The translations under genes and the position numbers were made by a program. From Oscillospiraceae bacterium (GTDB lineage: Bacteria > Bacillota > Clostridia > Oscillospirales > CAG-272): a stretch of DNA of 64,000 nt. The stretch spans positions 124,001 to 188,000 of the forward strand of contig SVUA01000001.1 in NCBI GenBank assembly GCA_015063485.1, written 5' to 3'. Numbering within the stretch: position 1 is the stretch's first letter; the number at the start of each line of letters is the position of its first letter. The notes below the pieces were generated by a model. It made no database searches. It saw only the letters and a program-made list of their open reading frames with translations, and had not been told where the DNA came from. This document shows positions 26,064 through 36,442 of the stretch, in pieces.

Positions 26064-27800
26064 TTATTTATTTTTAAGTCCTTCGCATTCAGGTCCGAAG
26101 GAAACGCGCGCGTCCCACTTTCCGCAGAAGGCGTCGACGGGAGAAACGCCTGTAAATTCATCTTTGCCCATCAGTTTATCCATAAGAGCGTTGATTACAG
26201 CTGCAGAACCGTTATAGCAGTTTATAAACGTACGAACGTGCGGAACGTCAACGAGATGGTAGGGATTTGCTAAAGATACGAACACGGTAGGGATCGTGTG
26301 GCAAAGCGTTGGGATATTCGCGCCCTGAGGCTTTGACCAATTTATTCGCACGTCGGGTTGATAGTTGTTCTTTACAGACGCGGAATATATTATGATATCG
26401 TATTTTTTGACCATTTCGTCTACCGATGCCATTGCGCCCTCAGTTACTTTAAGCGGCTCAAATACCGTTACCTCAAAGCCGTTCTTTTCAAGGGCTGCTT
26501 TAAAATTACCGTTTGAGGTCTTTTCGTTCGCGTTGTTGCCGTCGAGGTCGAGAGGGCAGAAGAGAACTCTCGGAAAACGCGAGGGAGTTATCGGGAAGAT
26601 CCCCTTTTCCTCTTTTACGAGCGTTATAGCGCGGCGCGCGCACTCAACGCTCCACTCCTTGTAAACGGGATCTTTGAGAGATGCCTTTATCTCGTCGATG
26701 CTTGGAACGAGCGTTCCAGCCTTTTGCTTTTCGGGAAGGCCTAAAGAGGCCTTGAGAGCGAGTATTCTTGTCACTGCTTCGTCAAGTCGCGCATCGTCGA
26801 AAACGCCGTCGCGGTAGCCCTTTTCCATAAATGCGATATCCTCTTCGAGATTTTTCGTAAAGAGGAACATATCACAGCCTGCGGCTATGGTAAGAGGAAC
26901 GAGCATTTCACGGGGAAGGTGGGTAGCAAGTCCCGCCATAGCGGTGGAGTCGGTGACAACGAGTCCGTTAAAGCCGAGCTTGCCGCGCAAAAGTCCTGTT
27001 ACGAGCTCTTTGCTCATAGATGCGGGAAGCATATCGCCGTCCTTTATGTCGGGCGAGAAATAGCGTGTGTATGCGGGCTGGAGAATATGTCCGACCATTA
27101 CGGTCTTCGCGCCTGCGGCTATACATTCGGAATAGACTTTGCCGTAGCTTGTGTCCCAATCCTCGCAGGACAGCGAGTTGACGGATACGGAGACGTGTTG
27201 GTCGCGCTCGTCACAGCCGTCACCTGGGAAGTGCTTTATCGAGGCGGCAACGCCGTGCTTCTGTAATTCCTCAACGTAAGCCTTACCCATGCTTTTTACC
27301 GTCTCAACATCAGAGCCGAAGGTTCTGACGTTGGTGATCGGATTTCTCCAGTTGTAGTCTATGTCGATAATGGGAGCGAACGCCCAGTTTGCTCCGACCG
27401 AGCTGCCCTCAACTCCGCAGACCTCGCCAAGTCTGCGCGCAAATTCGGTGTCGGCGGTAGCGGCTATCTGCATAGGGTTTCCAAGAGGCGTACCCTCCTT
27501 GATAATGCCGTTTCCTCCCGCCTCCAAGTTTGCGGCTACAAGAAGCGGAATTTTCGAATAGCTCTGCATACGCGTAATGGCGTTCGCGCACTGCTCTGCG
27601 GTCATAACGCGGTTCATAAATCCGCCGGGGCGTATTTTTTCGCCGAGATAGCGGCAGGTCTCTTCGTCATCGTTATAGAGGACGAGGCAGAAAAGATGGT
27701 GTATTTTTTCCTCTGCCGTCATAGACGAGAGGGTATCTTTTACCCAAGATATCTGTTCGTCATTCAGAAAAAAGGGATTGGCTCGAAGATCGATACTCAT
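26064..27800 (-). CDS. Glycoside hydrolase family 3 protein
   Basis: SIKHFPGDGCDERDQH, FNGLVVTDSTAMAGL, AAGCDMFLF; GH3 N-domain motifs. Confidence 0.9.
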   Translation of the reverse strand: MSIDLRANPFFLNDEQISWVKDTLSSMTAEEKIHHLFCLVLYNDDEETCRYLGEKIRPGGFMNRVMTAEQCANAITRMQSYSKIPLLVAANLEAGGNGIIKEGTPLGNPMQIAATADTEFARRLGEVCGVEGSSVGANWAFAPIIDIDYNWRNPITNVRTFGSDVETVKSMGKAYVEELQKHGVAASIKHFPGDGCDERDQHVSVSVNSLSCEDWDTSYGKVYSECIAAGAKTVMVGHILQPAYTRYFSPDIKDGDMLPASMSKELVTGLLRGKLGFNGLVVTDSTAMAGLATHLPREMLVPLTIAAGCDMFLFTKNLEEDIAFMEKGYRDGVFDDARLDEAVTRILALKASLGLPEKQKAGTLVPSIDEIKASLKDPVYKEWSVECARRAITLVKEEKGIFPITPSRFPRVLFCPLDLDGNNANEKTSNGNFKAALEKNGFEVTVFEPLKVTEGAMASVDEMVKKYDIIIYSASVKNNYQPDVRINWSKPQGANIPTLCHTIPTVFVSLANPYHLVDVPHVRTFINCYNGSAAVINALMDKLMGKDEFTGVSPVDAFCGKWDARVSFGPECEGLKNK

Positions 27801-27816
27801 AATATTTCTCCTTTGT

Positions 27817-28632
27817 TTATATTATTGTGTTACTTTTGCGAATGCTTGTGGGCGTTGCGCCCGTGACCTCCGAAAAAACTCGGTTGAAAGAGCGTATGCT
27901 TTGGAATCCGCATCTGCTCGCGATATCCGACAGCGGCAGATCGGTTGAGCTTATCATTTCCTTTGCTCTTTCACAACGGCACATATTCAACAACGTACGG
28001 AACGGTATGTTGAAATTTTTTCTTAAAACTCTTGAAAGATAATGGTATTCGTATGAAAGTGAGTCGGCAAGCGTAGTTAGGGTTATATCCTCTGCGTAAT
28101 GCTCTTCAACGTAAGAGATTATTTTAAAAATAAGCTCGTTGTTTTGCTCCTTGTCTTTCCATTTTGCGACAGAGGAAAATTCATCGCAGATAGCGTAAAG
28201 GCAAGCTTTTATAGCGTACTGTGACGGTTTTTGCATTCGCACGGAATTGTGTCGCCGTTTCTCCTCGGCGACAAGCATTTGTGAACGAAGATATCGGGAG
28301 AGCGGCTCTGAGAGTGTAAAGGAAGCGTCTATCGGTTCTTTTAAAGCGGTAGAGGAAGCGAATTTATCAATGTAAGCGCCCGAAAAAACGGCTATAAATA
28401 TTTCTGAATCGGCAGCCGTTTTTAAAGAATGGAGCGCGTAGGGCGTTATCAGTAAAGCCTGTCCTTCGCTTAAGACATAATCTTTATTAGAGATGGTGGC
28501 ATAAAGCTTACCCGCTAAGACCCATACAAATTCATAGCCTCTGTGGTAATGCAGAGACCAAGAGTCGTTTTTGTACCAATCTCCGCGATAGAGGTCGTCA
28601 CCTATTGAATTGTAAAATTGATGAGAGATCAT
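27817..28632 (-). CDS. AraC-family transcriptional regulator
   Basis: Cupin-like N-term, C-terminal HTH LADSLSYEYHYLSRVLRKNFNIPFRTLLNMCRCERAKEMISSTDLPLSDIASRCGFQSIRSFNRVF. Confidence 0.92.
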   Translation of the reverse strand: MISHQFYNSIGDDLYRGDWYKNDSWSLHYHRGYEFVWVLAGKLYATISNKDYVLSEGQALLITPYALHSLKTAADSEIFIAVFSGAYIDKFASSTALKEPIDASFTLSEPLSRYLRSQMLVAEEKRRHNSVRMQKPSQYAIKACLYAICDEFSSVAKWKDKEQNNELIFKIISYVEEHYAEDITLTTLADSLSYEYHYLSRVLRKNFNIPFRTLLNMCRCERAKEMISSTDLPLSDIASRCGFQSIRSFNRVFSEVTGATPTSIRKSNTII

Positions 28633-28721
28633 AGCACACTCCCAAAAGATAAATTTTGTCTATAATAATTGTATAATAATATGCGAGATTTGTCAATATA
28701 TCTTTCAAAAGTAAATGAATT

Positions 28722-28940
28722 TTAAAACAACTTTTTTGGCGTGTCGGTAAGACCTGTGAGATAGTCAAGAGATATGTTATAATATTTTGCAAGCGCTATT
28801 ATGTGATGAAGCGGAATTTCCTGCGTTCCGCTTTCATATCTTGCATATTGCTGTTGCTTCATATTTAAAATTCTTGCGATCTCGGTCTGGCTTTTGTCGC
28901 TGTCTTCACGGATATCCTTTATTCTTTGATAAAAATACAT
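28722..28940 (-). CDS. Small XRE-family HTH regulator
   Basis: RIKDIREDSDKSQTEIARILNMKQQQYARYESGTQEIPLHHIIALAKYYNISLDYLTGLTD. Confidence 0.88.
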   Translation of the reverse strand: MYFYQRIKDIREDSDKSQTEIARILNMKQQQYARYESGTQEIPLHHIIALAKYYNISLDYLTGLTDTPKKLF

Positions 28941-28985
28941 GTAAAACCTCCAATATTTTTATAAAAAAGGGAATGAACCATATTT

Positions 28986-30146
28986 TTATTCTCTATCTAC
29001 TGTAATTACTACGAAATAAGTGGGATCAACTCGGCTGATGCGAGAGCTGATCTCTCGCTTGAGCTCCTCGTCGGACATTTTTAATTCAAAGGGAGCGACT
29101 ACGTCAAAAATAAGATTTGAGTGTGTAGTTCCTTCAACGTAGCGAAAATCGTGTATGTTCAGGCGTTCATCAATGGATAACACTGTTTTCAGAGTTATCT
29201 CGCGGAGAGCGGTCACTTTTTCGTCGTCGGTAACTATAGGGTCCATGTGTACGGTAGCTCTTACTCCAAGCTCAAGGAACAGACGCTTTTCGAGGTTGTC
29301 TATCACATCGTGTGTGTCAAAAATATTTGCCGCGCCGTCGACCTCTGCGTGAAGAGAAGCGATAGTGTTACCCGCGCCGTAATTGTGTATTACCATATCG
29401 TGTATTCCGAGGATCTCGGGATAGGAGAGCGCAAGGGAAGCGACGGCATCTACTACCTCTTGCTCGGGAGGAGAGCCGAGGATAGAGTTTTTCGTTTCGT
29501 TGAGTATCTTGATACCTGCGACAAGGATAAGCACGGCAACGATGATTCCCATATATGCATCGGTCTGGATATTTGTAAAATAGCCGATAAGAGCCGCGAT
29601 GAGTACGGCGGCAGTCGATGCCGCATCGGAGAGACTGTCGGCGGCAGTTGCCTTCATGACCGAGGAATTTATCTTTTTCGCAACCGTTCGGTTAAAGATG
29701 AAAAGCCAAAGTTTGCCTGCTACCGATACTCCGAGGATAATGAACACGGGGATAGAGAATTCGGTTGGCGATGGGTGGAGTATCTTGTTTACCGATTCGG
29801 TGAAAAGGTCAAGCCCTACGTGAAGAATAAGAAAAGATACTATCATCGAAGCTACGTATTCGATACGCGCGTGACCGAACGGGTGATCTCTGTCGGCGGG
29901 CTTTGCCGATATTTTAAAGCTTATTAGCGATATTATCTGCGAGCCCGCGTCCGAGACGTTATTTACCGCGTCCGCGGTTATTGATATCGCGCCGCTTATC
30001 ATTCCCGCAAAGAACTTTATGGCGGCAAGTAAGAGATTTGCTAAAATTCCGACGATGCTTACCATAGTTCCGTACGCTCGTCTGACGGCGGGGTCTTTTA
30101 CGTTTTCAGGGCTTTTGATAAATATTTTTGATAAAAGATAAGTCAT
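28986..30146 (-). CDS. Cation diffusion facilitator (CDF) family transporter
   Basis: GAISITADAVNNVSDAGSQIISLISFKISAKPADRDHPFGHARIEYVASM. Confidence 0.93.
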   Translation of the reverse strand: MTYLLSKIFIKSPENVKDPAVRRAYGTMVSIVGILANLLLAAIKFFAGMISGAISITADAVNNVSDAGSQIISLISFKISAKPADRDHPFGHARIEYVASMIVSFLILHVGLDLFTESVNKILHPSPTEFSIPVFIILGVSVAGKLWLFIFNRTVAKKINSSVMKATAADSLSDAASTAAVLIAALIGYFTNIQTDAYMGIIVAVLILVAGIKILNETKNSILGSPPEQEVVDAVASLALSYPEILGIHDMVIHNYGAGNTIASLHAEVDGAANIFDTHDVIDNLEKRLFLELGVRATVHMDPIVTDDEKVTALREITLKTVLSIDERLNIHDFRYVEGTTHSNLIFDVVAPFELKMSDEELKREISSRISRVDPTYFVVITVDRE

Positions 30147-30164
30147 AACGCAGCCTTTCAAAAG

Positions 30165-31571
30165 TTAAAATCTAAAGTATAAAAAGGGATTATATCCCGA
30201 GCTTACAAGATAAGAGGTTGAAATTATAAGAATAAAAACTGTAAAAACAGGCTTGAATAGGGGCGAAAAGCTTTTTTGCTTTTCGCTTATTTTTTTGCAG
30301 ATCTTCAAAGGCAAAGGGGTAGCTCCTACCGCCATTATAACGATAAGAGGAAGATTTCGCAGAAATTCGTAAAGAACTCTTTTTGAAATAAAAGAAGAAA
30401 CATCAATACCGAAAAAATTCCCCAACATACGCAGTCCGTCCGAAAGGGCAAGACCGTCCGAGCCGTCGCATACGAAGATAAGCCACCCTAAAAGTATAAA
30501 AACGAGAGCGTAAATATGCTGAAAAAGAGAGGGGAGCTTTTGCAGAGCGCGGAGCAAAAAGGCTTTTTCAAACACCAGAATAATAAAAAAGTAGATGCCC
30601 CACAATAAGAAATTCCACGACGCGCCGTGCCAAAGACCTGTCAGTGACCACACGCAAAACAGATTGAAATAGGTTCGTCCGCGTGAGCGGCGATTGCCGC
30701 CAAGCGGAATATAAACGTATTCGCGAAACCACGAAGAGAGGGTTATATGCCACCGCCGCCAAAAATCCGTAATGCTTTTTGCGGTATAGGGATAATTGAA
30801 ATTTTCGGGAAAGTCGAAACCGAATATTTTTCCAAGACCTATCGCCATATCGGAATATCCCGAAAAGTCAAAGTATATCTGAAAAGCGAAAAATACGAGT
30901 GCGAGAAACGCACCCAAAGAGGTCGGTTCTATTGCATTTAGTTCTCGCATAGAGTCCCACATCTGCCCCGCGGGATTCGCAAGTAAGACCTTTTTTCCAA
31001 GACCTATGCAAAAGCGAAGAGTAGCGCTTGACGCATAAGAGAAATTTTCTTGCCTTGAAGCAAGAGCTTTATCCACGTCACCGTATTTTACGATAGGCCC
31101 TGCGATAAGCTGTGGAAAAAGCGTTACGTACGCGCCAAATGAGATAATGTTTTTTTGCGGAGCGACCGCATTTTTATATATGTCTATAACGTAAGACAGG
31201 GCTTGAAAGGTGTAGAAGGATATTCCTATGGGAAGCGCGAGTTGAAACGGATTTTTCGCCGAAAATATTGATACTATAAGTCCAAAGTATTTAAAAAAAA
31301 CAAGCGTTGAAAGATTTAAAATTATAGCAGTTATAAGAAGCGTCTTTGCTGTTTTTTTGTTGTTTTGCGCACGAGAGATAAAAATACCGAAGGCGTAATC
31401 AACTATTATAGTCGCTACCATGAGAAACAGATATATCGGCTCACCGACGGCGTAGAATATAAGGCTCATTACGAGCAACACCGAGTTTCTTGCTCTTTTG
31501 GGAGAGATAAAATACAGAATGAGCGTAACGGGTAAAAACAAATATAAAAATTCAAGCGAAGAAAATAGCAT
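30165..31571 (-). CDS. MBOAT-family O-acyltransferase (AlgI-like)
   Basis: IGISFYTFQALSYVIDIY, FPQLIAGPIVKY, FNYPYTAKSITDFWRRWHITLSSWFREYVYIPLGGNR, GLWHGASWNFLLWG. Confidence 0.93.
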   Translation of the reverse strand: MLFSSLEFLYLFLPVTLILYFISPKRARNSVLLVMSLIFYAVGEPIYLFLMVATIIVDYAFGIFISRAQNNKKTAKTLLITAIILNLSTLVFFKYFGLIVSIFSAKNPFQLALPIGISFYTFQALSYVIDIYKNAVAPQKNIISFGAYVTLFPQLIAGPIVKYGDVDKALASRQENFSYASSATLRFCIGLGKKVLLANPAGQMWDSMRELNAIEPTSLGAFLALVFFAFQIYFDFSGYSDMAIGLGKIFGFDFPENFNYPYTAKSITDFWRRWHITLSSWFREYVYIPLGGNRRSRGRTYFNLFCVWSLTGLWHGASWNFLLWGIYFFIILVFEKAFLLRALQKLPSLFQHIYALVFILLGWLIFVCDGSDGLALSDGLRMLGNFFGIDVSSFISKRVLYEFLRNLPLIVIMAVGATPLPLKICKKISEKQKSFSPLFKPVFTVFILIISTSYLVSSGYNPFLYFRF

Positions 31572-31695
31572 ATTATAAGCCTTTCAGTTTTGATTTATAT
31601 AATATGTACTTTCTTTTTGTATGGTTATGTTAAAAAAATAGCGGTTTGTCGTGGAGAGCGTTATATCGATTGATTGGTTAAGATCGTTTATATTA

Positions 31696-31818
31696 GGACC
31701 GTCGAGGACGCCGGTCCCTACAAAATAAATTATGATCGTTAGGGTTTCCCATCGCCTCACGGCGAGGTATATGTGTGCAATTTTTACACACTGTAGGGAC
31801 CGGCGTCCTCGACGGTCC
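31696..31818. repeat. Palindromic intergenic element with 27-bp perfect terminal inverted repeats
   Basis: GGACCGTCGAGGACGCCGGTCCCTACA (31696-31722) and TGTAGGGACCGGCGTCCTCGACGGTCC (31792-31818); internal TCGCC-TCAC-GGCGA hairpin. Confidence 0.9.
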
Positions 31819-31968
31819 ATTGCCGTTCGGTTAAATTTATGCGAACATGACACACCGATAAATCAAAATTTGAAACCAACTATACGGGATTAAAAATAAC
31901 CCCTGCAAACGTTTTCTTTTTTTGGTTACTTTTTTCTTTTTTTAAAGAAAAAAGTAACATGCGTCCCC

Positions 31969-33231
31969 TTATAAAACCTTAAGAGCTTCCTCAGCGGCGG
32001 ACATGATTCCTATCTTGCCGCTTTCATAAGTAAGACCGCCTTGGAGATAAGCGGTGTATGGGGGGCGGAGAGGACCGTCCGCGGAAAGCTCGATAGACGA
32101 GCCTTGCGTAAACGCACCCGCCGCCATAATAACGGGATCGGAGTATCCGGGCATAGCCCAAGGTTCAGGAACAACGTGCGAGTCTATGGGCGAGCCCGCC
32201 TGAATGCCGCGGCAGATAGCGCAAAGACCTTCTGCCGAGTGTGTGATAACGGCTTGGATTATGTCGTATCTCGGCTCGTTCCAATCAGGCTCAACGTCAA
32301 AGCCAAGACCTTCTTTTCCAAATATATATGCCGCAAGATGAGCGGTCTTTATCGCTTGGGCGGTAGTGTGCGGAGCGTAGAAAAGTCCCTTGTAAAGACT
32401 CTTGTTTTGACCGAGAGTCGCGCCGACCTCACAGCCGACGCCTACCGAGGTCAAACGGTAAGAGGCAAGTTCAACTGCGCGAGCAGTTCCCGCGATGTAT
32501 CCGCCCGTTTCAGCCATTCCGCCGCCTGGGTTCTTTATGAGTGAGCCGATTATCATGTCCGCGCCGACTGCTGTCGGCTCGCGTGTTTCGGTAAACTCAC
32601 CGTAGCAGTTGTCAACAACGACATAAAAATCCTTGCCGAGCGTACGGACGTAGGAGATTATATCGCCTATCTCGTCAACGCAGAGAGTTTTTCTGTTGAG
32701 ATATCCCTTTGAACGCTGAATGAAAACGACCTTGATGCGCTCACCGTCCTCTGCGAATATCTTTGCTATCTTTTCTCTGTCAAACGAGCCGTCGGGCAAA
32801 AGGTCGGCTTCTCTGTATTCGACTCCGAAATCCTTGAGTGAGCCGTTGCCCGCCGTTCCCGTGTTGCCAATGACCTCATCGAGCGTGTCGTAGGGCTTAC
32901 CCGCAATAGAGAACATGATGTCTCCTGGGCGCAGAAGTCCGAAAAGACCTATCGTCAGAGCTTGTGTGCCGTTGACTATCTGATGGCGTACGAACGCGGC
33001 TTCCGCGTCCATGACCTCCGCCCAGATAGCGTCAAGCACATCGCGTCCGCGGTCGTCGTAGCCATAACCGCTTGTTGGATTGAAGACCGCTTCGCTGACT
33101 CTGTGCTCGCGGAATGCGTCCATTATTTTCTTTGTGTTTTCAAATGATATTTTGTCGATCTCTGCAAAGCGGGGTTGAAGAGCCTCTTCAGCTTTTGCAA
33201 CGAGATCGGTTATACGCTGTGAAAATTCCAT
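31969..33231 (-). CDS. Methionine gamma-lyase family / 'aluminium resistance' PLP-dependent protein
   Basis: FNPTSGYGYDDRGRDVLDAIWAEVMDAEAAFVRHQIVNGTQALTIGLFGLLRPGD; DNCYGEFTE; SLIKNPGGGMAETGGYIAG. Confidence 0.9.
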   Translation of the reverse strand: MEFSQRITDLVAKAEEALQPRFAEIDKISFENTKKIMDAFREHRVSEAVFNPTSGYGYDDRGRDVLDAIWAEVMDAEAAFVRHQIVNGTQALTIGLFGLLRPGDIMFSIAGKPYDTLDEVIGNTGTAGNGSLKDFGVEYREADLLPDGSFDREKIAKIFAEDGERIKVVFIQRSKGYLNRKTLCVDEIGDIISYVRTLGKDFYVVVDNCYGEFTETREPTAVGADMIIGSLIKNPGGGMAETGGYIAGTARAVELASYRLTSVGVGCEVGATLGQNKSLYKGLFYAPHTTAQAIKTAHLAAYIFGKEGLGFDVEPDWNEPRYDIIQAVITHSAEGLCAICRGIQAGSPIDSHVVPEPWAMPGYSDPVIMAAGAFTQGSSIELSADGPLRPPYTAYLQGGLTYESGKIGIMSAAEEALKVL

Positions 33232-33243
33232 GATTGCTCCTTT

Positions 33244-34245
33244 TTATTTCAATTTTTCGGTTACGAAAGCGTACGCAAGGTCAATACAAGCCTCGGCATC
33301 GGAGAGATCGCAAAGCTCGGTCGACGAGTGGATATATCTCGTCGGTATCGAAATAGCTCCCGCGCGTGTTCCTGCGCCTGCAAGCTGGATAGATGAGGTG
33401 TCCGTGCCTCCGCGCAAAAGTATCTCGCGCTGATAGGGGATCTTGTTTTTCTCCGCAAGAGCGCAAAGATCGGCAACTACTTCCTCGTGGCAGATGACCG
33501 ACGAATCCTTTATCTTGACCGCCGCGCCTCCGCCGACCTTACAAGCCATAGGAGTGTCGCCTATCGTGTCACCCGTTGCGGTAACGTCAAAGCAGAGGGC
33601 AAAATCGGGTGCAAGTCCAAACGCCGCGGGGCGTGCGCCTCGGCAACCGACCTCCTCTTGTACAGAGAATACGTAATCTATCTCGCCCGCGAAATTTCCG
33701 TCAGAGAAATTTTCTGCGATCGCAAGGATAACAGCACAGCCTACTCTGTCGTCAAGCGGTCTGCCCGCGACACGTTTGCCCGCAAGCTTTATAAGCTCGG
33801 GACGGCAGACGAAGAAATCTCCGATAGCCGTTTTTCTCTCGGATTCCTTTTTTGACGTCGTGCCAAGGTCTATATATAGCTTGTCGACAGAATATTCCTT
33901 AACGTCGCTCTGCGGAACGAGAACGCCAAGCGAACCCTTTTCGGATACAACGATGGTGTTTGCCGAAGCGGCGGCACGGATACCGCCAACGTTTGCAACG
34001 CGGAGCATTCCGCTATCCTCGATAAACGTAACGAGAAATCCTATCTCGTCCATGTGGGCGCAAAGCATTATTTTTGCTCCCGCCTTTTTTCCGCGCTTTT
34101 TGGCAATAAGATTTCCGAGCGCGTCTGTCGTTACCTCATCTGCAAATGGAGATATCAAGTCTGAGAGCTTTTCGCGTATTTTATTTTCTCTGCCCGAGAC
34201 AGAGGGGCAAAGGCATAGGCTTTTGAGAGTTGTATATAAATTCAT
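33244..34245 (-). CDS. M42-family metallopeptidase, copy A
   Basis: IMLCAHMDEIGFLVTFI, GRPLDDRVGCAVIL, VFSVQEEVGCRGA, IPTRYIHSSTEL. Confidence 0.92.
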   Translation of the reverse strand: MNLYTTLKSLCLCPSVSGRENKIREKLSDLISPFADEVTTDALGNLIAKKRGKKAGAKIMLCAHMDEIGFLVTFIEDSGMLRVANVGGIRAAASANTIVVSEKGSLGVLVPQSDVKEYSVDKLYIDLGTTSKKESERKTAIGDFFVCRPELIKLAGKRVAGRPLDDRVGCAVILAIAENFSDGNFAGEIDYVFSVQEEVGCRGARPAAFGLAPDFALCFDVTATGDTIGDTPMACKVGGGAAVKIKDSSVICHEEVVADLCALAEKNKIPYQREILLRGGTDTSSIQLAGAGTRAGAISIPTRYIHSSTELCDLSDAEACIDLAYAFVTEKLK

Positions 34246-34257
34246 TTTATTCTCCTT

Positions 34258-35325
34258 TTAAAGCTTTGAGTCAAAATTTCTTATAGCCGCTTCGCAGAGG
34301 TCGCGGAGCGATTCGTAATCGTCAAGAGAAGCGACACACGCGGGGGAGTGCAGATATCTCGTCGGAACGGAAAGAGCCGCCGTGCGCACTCCAACACCTG
34401 TTTTATGAATACTTCCCGCATCGTTTCCGCCTGAAACGTATCGCTTTATCTGCGCTTTTATATCGTTTTCTTTTGCCGTATTCAGTAGAAATTCAACGAA
34501 AGCCTTGTCGTATATTGTTGAGCGGTCCATGAGAGAGAGTACTCCGCCGCCTCCTACGTCCGCAACACGCGCTTCGGGAGAAGTGTTCGCGATATCTCCG
34601 ATAGCCGTCGTTTCAAGCACGAGCGCAAAATCGGGAGATATCGTGTTTGCCGCCGTTAACGCGCCCGAAAGACCTATCTCCTCGCGTACCGTAAAGCAGA
34701 AATAAACGTCAAGGTCAACGCTTGGACGGTTTTTTGCAAGAGCTCCCATTACCTCTATCATAGCCGCGCAACCCATTCTGTCGTCGAGAGCTTTGGATTT
34801 CACACGGCGTTCGTTCGTTCCAAATAAAACGAATTCCGAACAAAAAGTCGCAAACGAGCCTATCTCGGCATACCTTTCGGCTTCCTCTTTATTCGCTGCG
34901 CCGATATCTATATGCAGCTTTTCGGCGGAGAGGACTTTTTCTCTGTCCTCCTTTGATTTGTGATGTATAGCCTTTGAAGCGATAAGTCCGTTCACCTTGC
35001 CGTCTTTACCGCCAAGAGTTATACGTCTGCCCGCAAGAACGCTTCCGCTGATTCCGCCGACCGTGTCAAAGCGGAGATATCCGTCCTCGCATATCTCGGT
35101 CACCATAAATCCGACCTCGTCCATGTGCGAGGATACCATTAATTTTTTCGAGCCGTTTCCAAATGTCATTCTTGCGATAAGATTTCCCATGCGGTCGAGC
35201 TTTATTGAGTCTGCAAGATGGGATATCTTTGATTCTATAAGCCTTGCGACCTCGTCCTCACAGCCCGTAGGTCCGAAAGCGAGAGAAAGTTCGTGTATAA
35301 GCTCAATATTAGCTTTTTTACTCAT
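34258..35325 (-). CDS. M42-family metallopeptidase, copy B
   Basis: LMVSSHMDEVGFMVTEI, SKALDDRMGCAAMIE, CFTVREEIGLSGA, VPTRYLHSPACV. Confidence 0.92.
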   Translation of the reverse strand: MSKKANIELIHELSLAFGPTGCEDEVARLIESKISHLADSIKLDRMGNLIARMTFGNGSKKLMVSSHMDEVGFMVTEICEDGYLRFDTVGGISGSVLAGRRITLGGKDGKVNGLIASKAIHHKSKEDREKVLSAEKLHIDIGAANKEEAERYAEIGSFATFCSEFVLFGTNERRVKSKALDDRMGCAAMIEVMGALAKNRPSVDLDVYFCFTVREEIGLSGALTAANTISPDFALVLETTAIGDIANTSPEARVADVGGGGVLSLMDRSTIYDKAFVEFLLNTAKENDIKAQIKRYVSGGNDAGSIHKTGVGVRTAALSVPTRYLHSPACVASLDDYESLRDLCEAAIRNFDSKL

Positions 35326-36416
35326 GTTGAACTCTCCTTTCTAAAGCCTTCCGCGATTTTTTCAGAACAGATAAAGGCTTTGACAAGCTCTGCGAGAGTT
35401 TCTGCGTCCTTCATGGAGAGGACTTCGTTGTAGGTGTGCATATTTTTCAAGGGCAGACCTATATCGACTACGGGTACACCGTCTCTTACGAGATTGACAG
35501 ACGCCGCGTTAGTGCCCGTTGACGCGGGAGCGGCAACGGTACAGAAGGGTATTTCTTTTTCCTCGCAAAGAGCTTTTGTCATTTGAGTAAGACGGCGGTC
35601 GGTCGCTGCCGATATCGATATAGAGATGCCTTTGGCAAAGGGCACTGTATCGATAGCCTTCGTGTCGGGAACACGGGCAAGATTTACGTCTATTACCATT
35701 GCGTAATCGGGATCTACTCTGTACGTTGCGGGAGAAACTCCGCCGAGTCTGCTCGTTTCCTCGTAAGCAGAGAAGAGGAGACAGACATTTGCCGCAAGTT
35801 CTTCTTTAGGTGTGTTTATGACCGCGAAAGCCGCGCAAGCCCCGCAAGCCTTGTCGTCAAAGCTCTTTCCGACGAGTATCTCTCCGTTTTCTCCGTTACA
35901 CGAAAGCGTACCGTAATTTTCGGGAAAGCCGACGGGAGTGCCTACGGGAATGATCTCCGAAAGCGCGTCTTTGTCAAGCTCAAGTCCCGTATCGATAAGC
36001 ATTTCGGTGATCGCGGGAAGCTTTTTCCCGTCTCCCTTTATCAAGTGGGGAGGGGTCGAAGCAACGACTCCGCGTATTTTTCCTTTTGCGTATATAACGA
36101 CGTCAGACGCCTGCATTATGGCGGGGTCGACTCCGCCCATGGAGGTCATGCGGAGAAATCCGCCGTCGAGAGTTTCGGTAACGATAAAGCCTATCTCGTC
36201 GAAATGCGCGTCAACGAGGACAGTAGGCGCGCCTTTCTTTTCGCAGTCTTTATAAAAGTAATGATTTCCGACGGCATCTGTCTCGTATCGGTCGAAATGT
36301 GAGCCGATAAGGGAGTTGAGTTCGTCTTTGCCGCGACCCTCAAAGCCCGATACAGACATAATGCCGCAGGTCGAGAAGATAAGCTCCTTTAAGCTTATCG
36401 GAAGCTTGTTTTCCAT
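35322..36416 (-). CDS. M42-family metallopeptidase, copy C (more divergent)
   Basis: VLVDAHFDEIGFIVTET, GKSFDDKACGACAAF, LFSAYEETSRLGG, GLPLKNMHTYNEVLS; start set at MENKLPISL. Confidence 0.9.
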   Translation of the reverse strand: MENKLPISLKELIFSTCGIMSVSGFEGRGKDELNSLIGSHFDRYETDAVGNHYFYKDCEKKGAPTVLVDAHFDEIGFIVTETLDGGFLRMTSMGGVDPAIMQASDVVIYAKGKIRGVVASTPPHLIKGDGKKLPAITEMLIDTGLELDKDALSEIIPVGTPVGFPENYGTLSCNGENGEILVGKSFDDKACGACAAFAVINTPKEELAANVCLLFSAYEETSRLGGVSPATYRVDPDYAMVIDVNLARVPDTKAIDTVPFAKGISISISAATDRRLTQMTKALCEEKEIPFCTVAAPASTGTNAASVNLVRDGVPVVDIGLPLKNMHTYNEVLSMKDAETLAELVKAFICSEKIAEGFRKESST

Positions 36417-36442
36417 GTTAAGATCCTTTCTGGATATGAATG

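Noticed and set aside
31909-31966. ggttacttttttctttttttaaagaaaaaagtaac as a novel element
   Set aside because: Looks like an ordinary AT-rich terminator hairpin for flanking genes.
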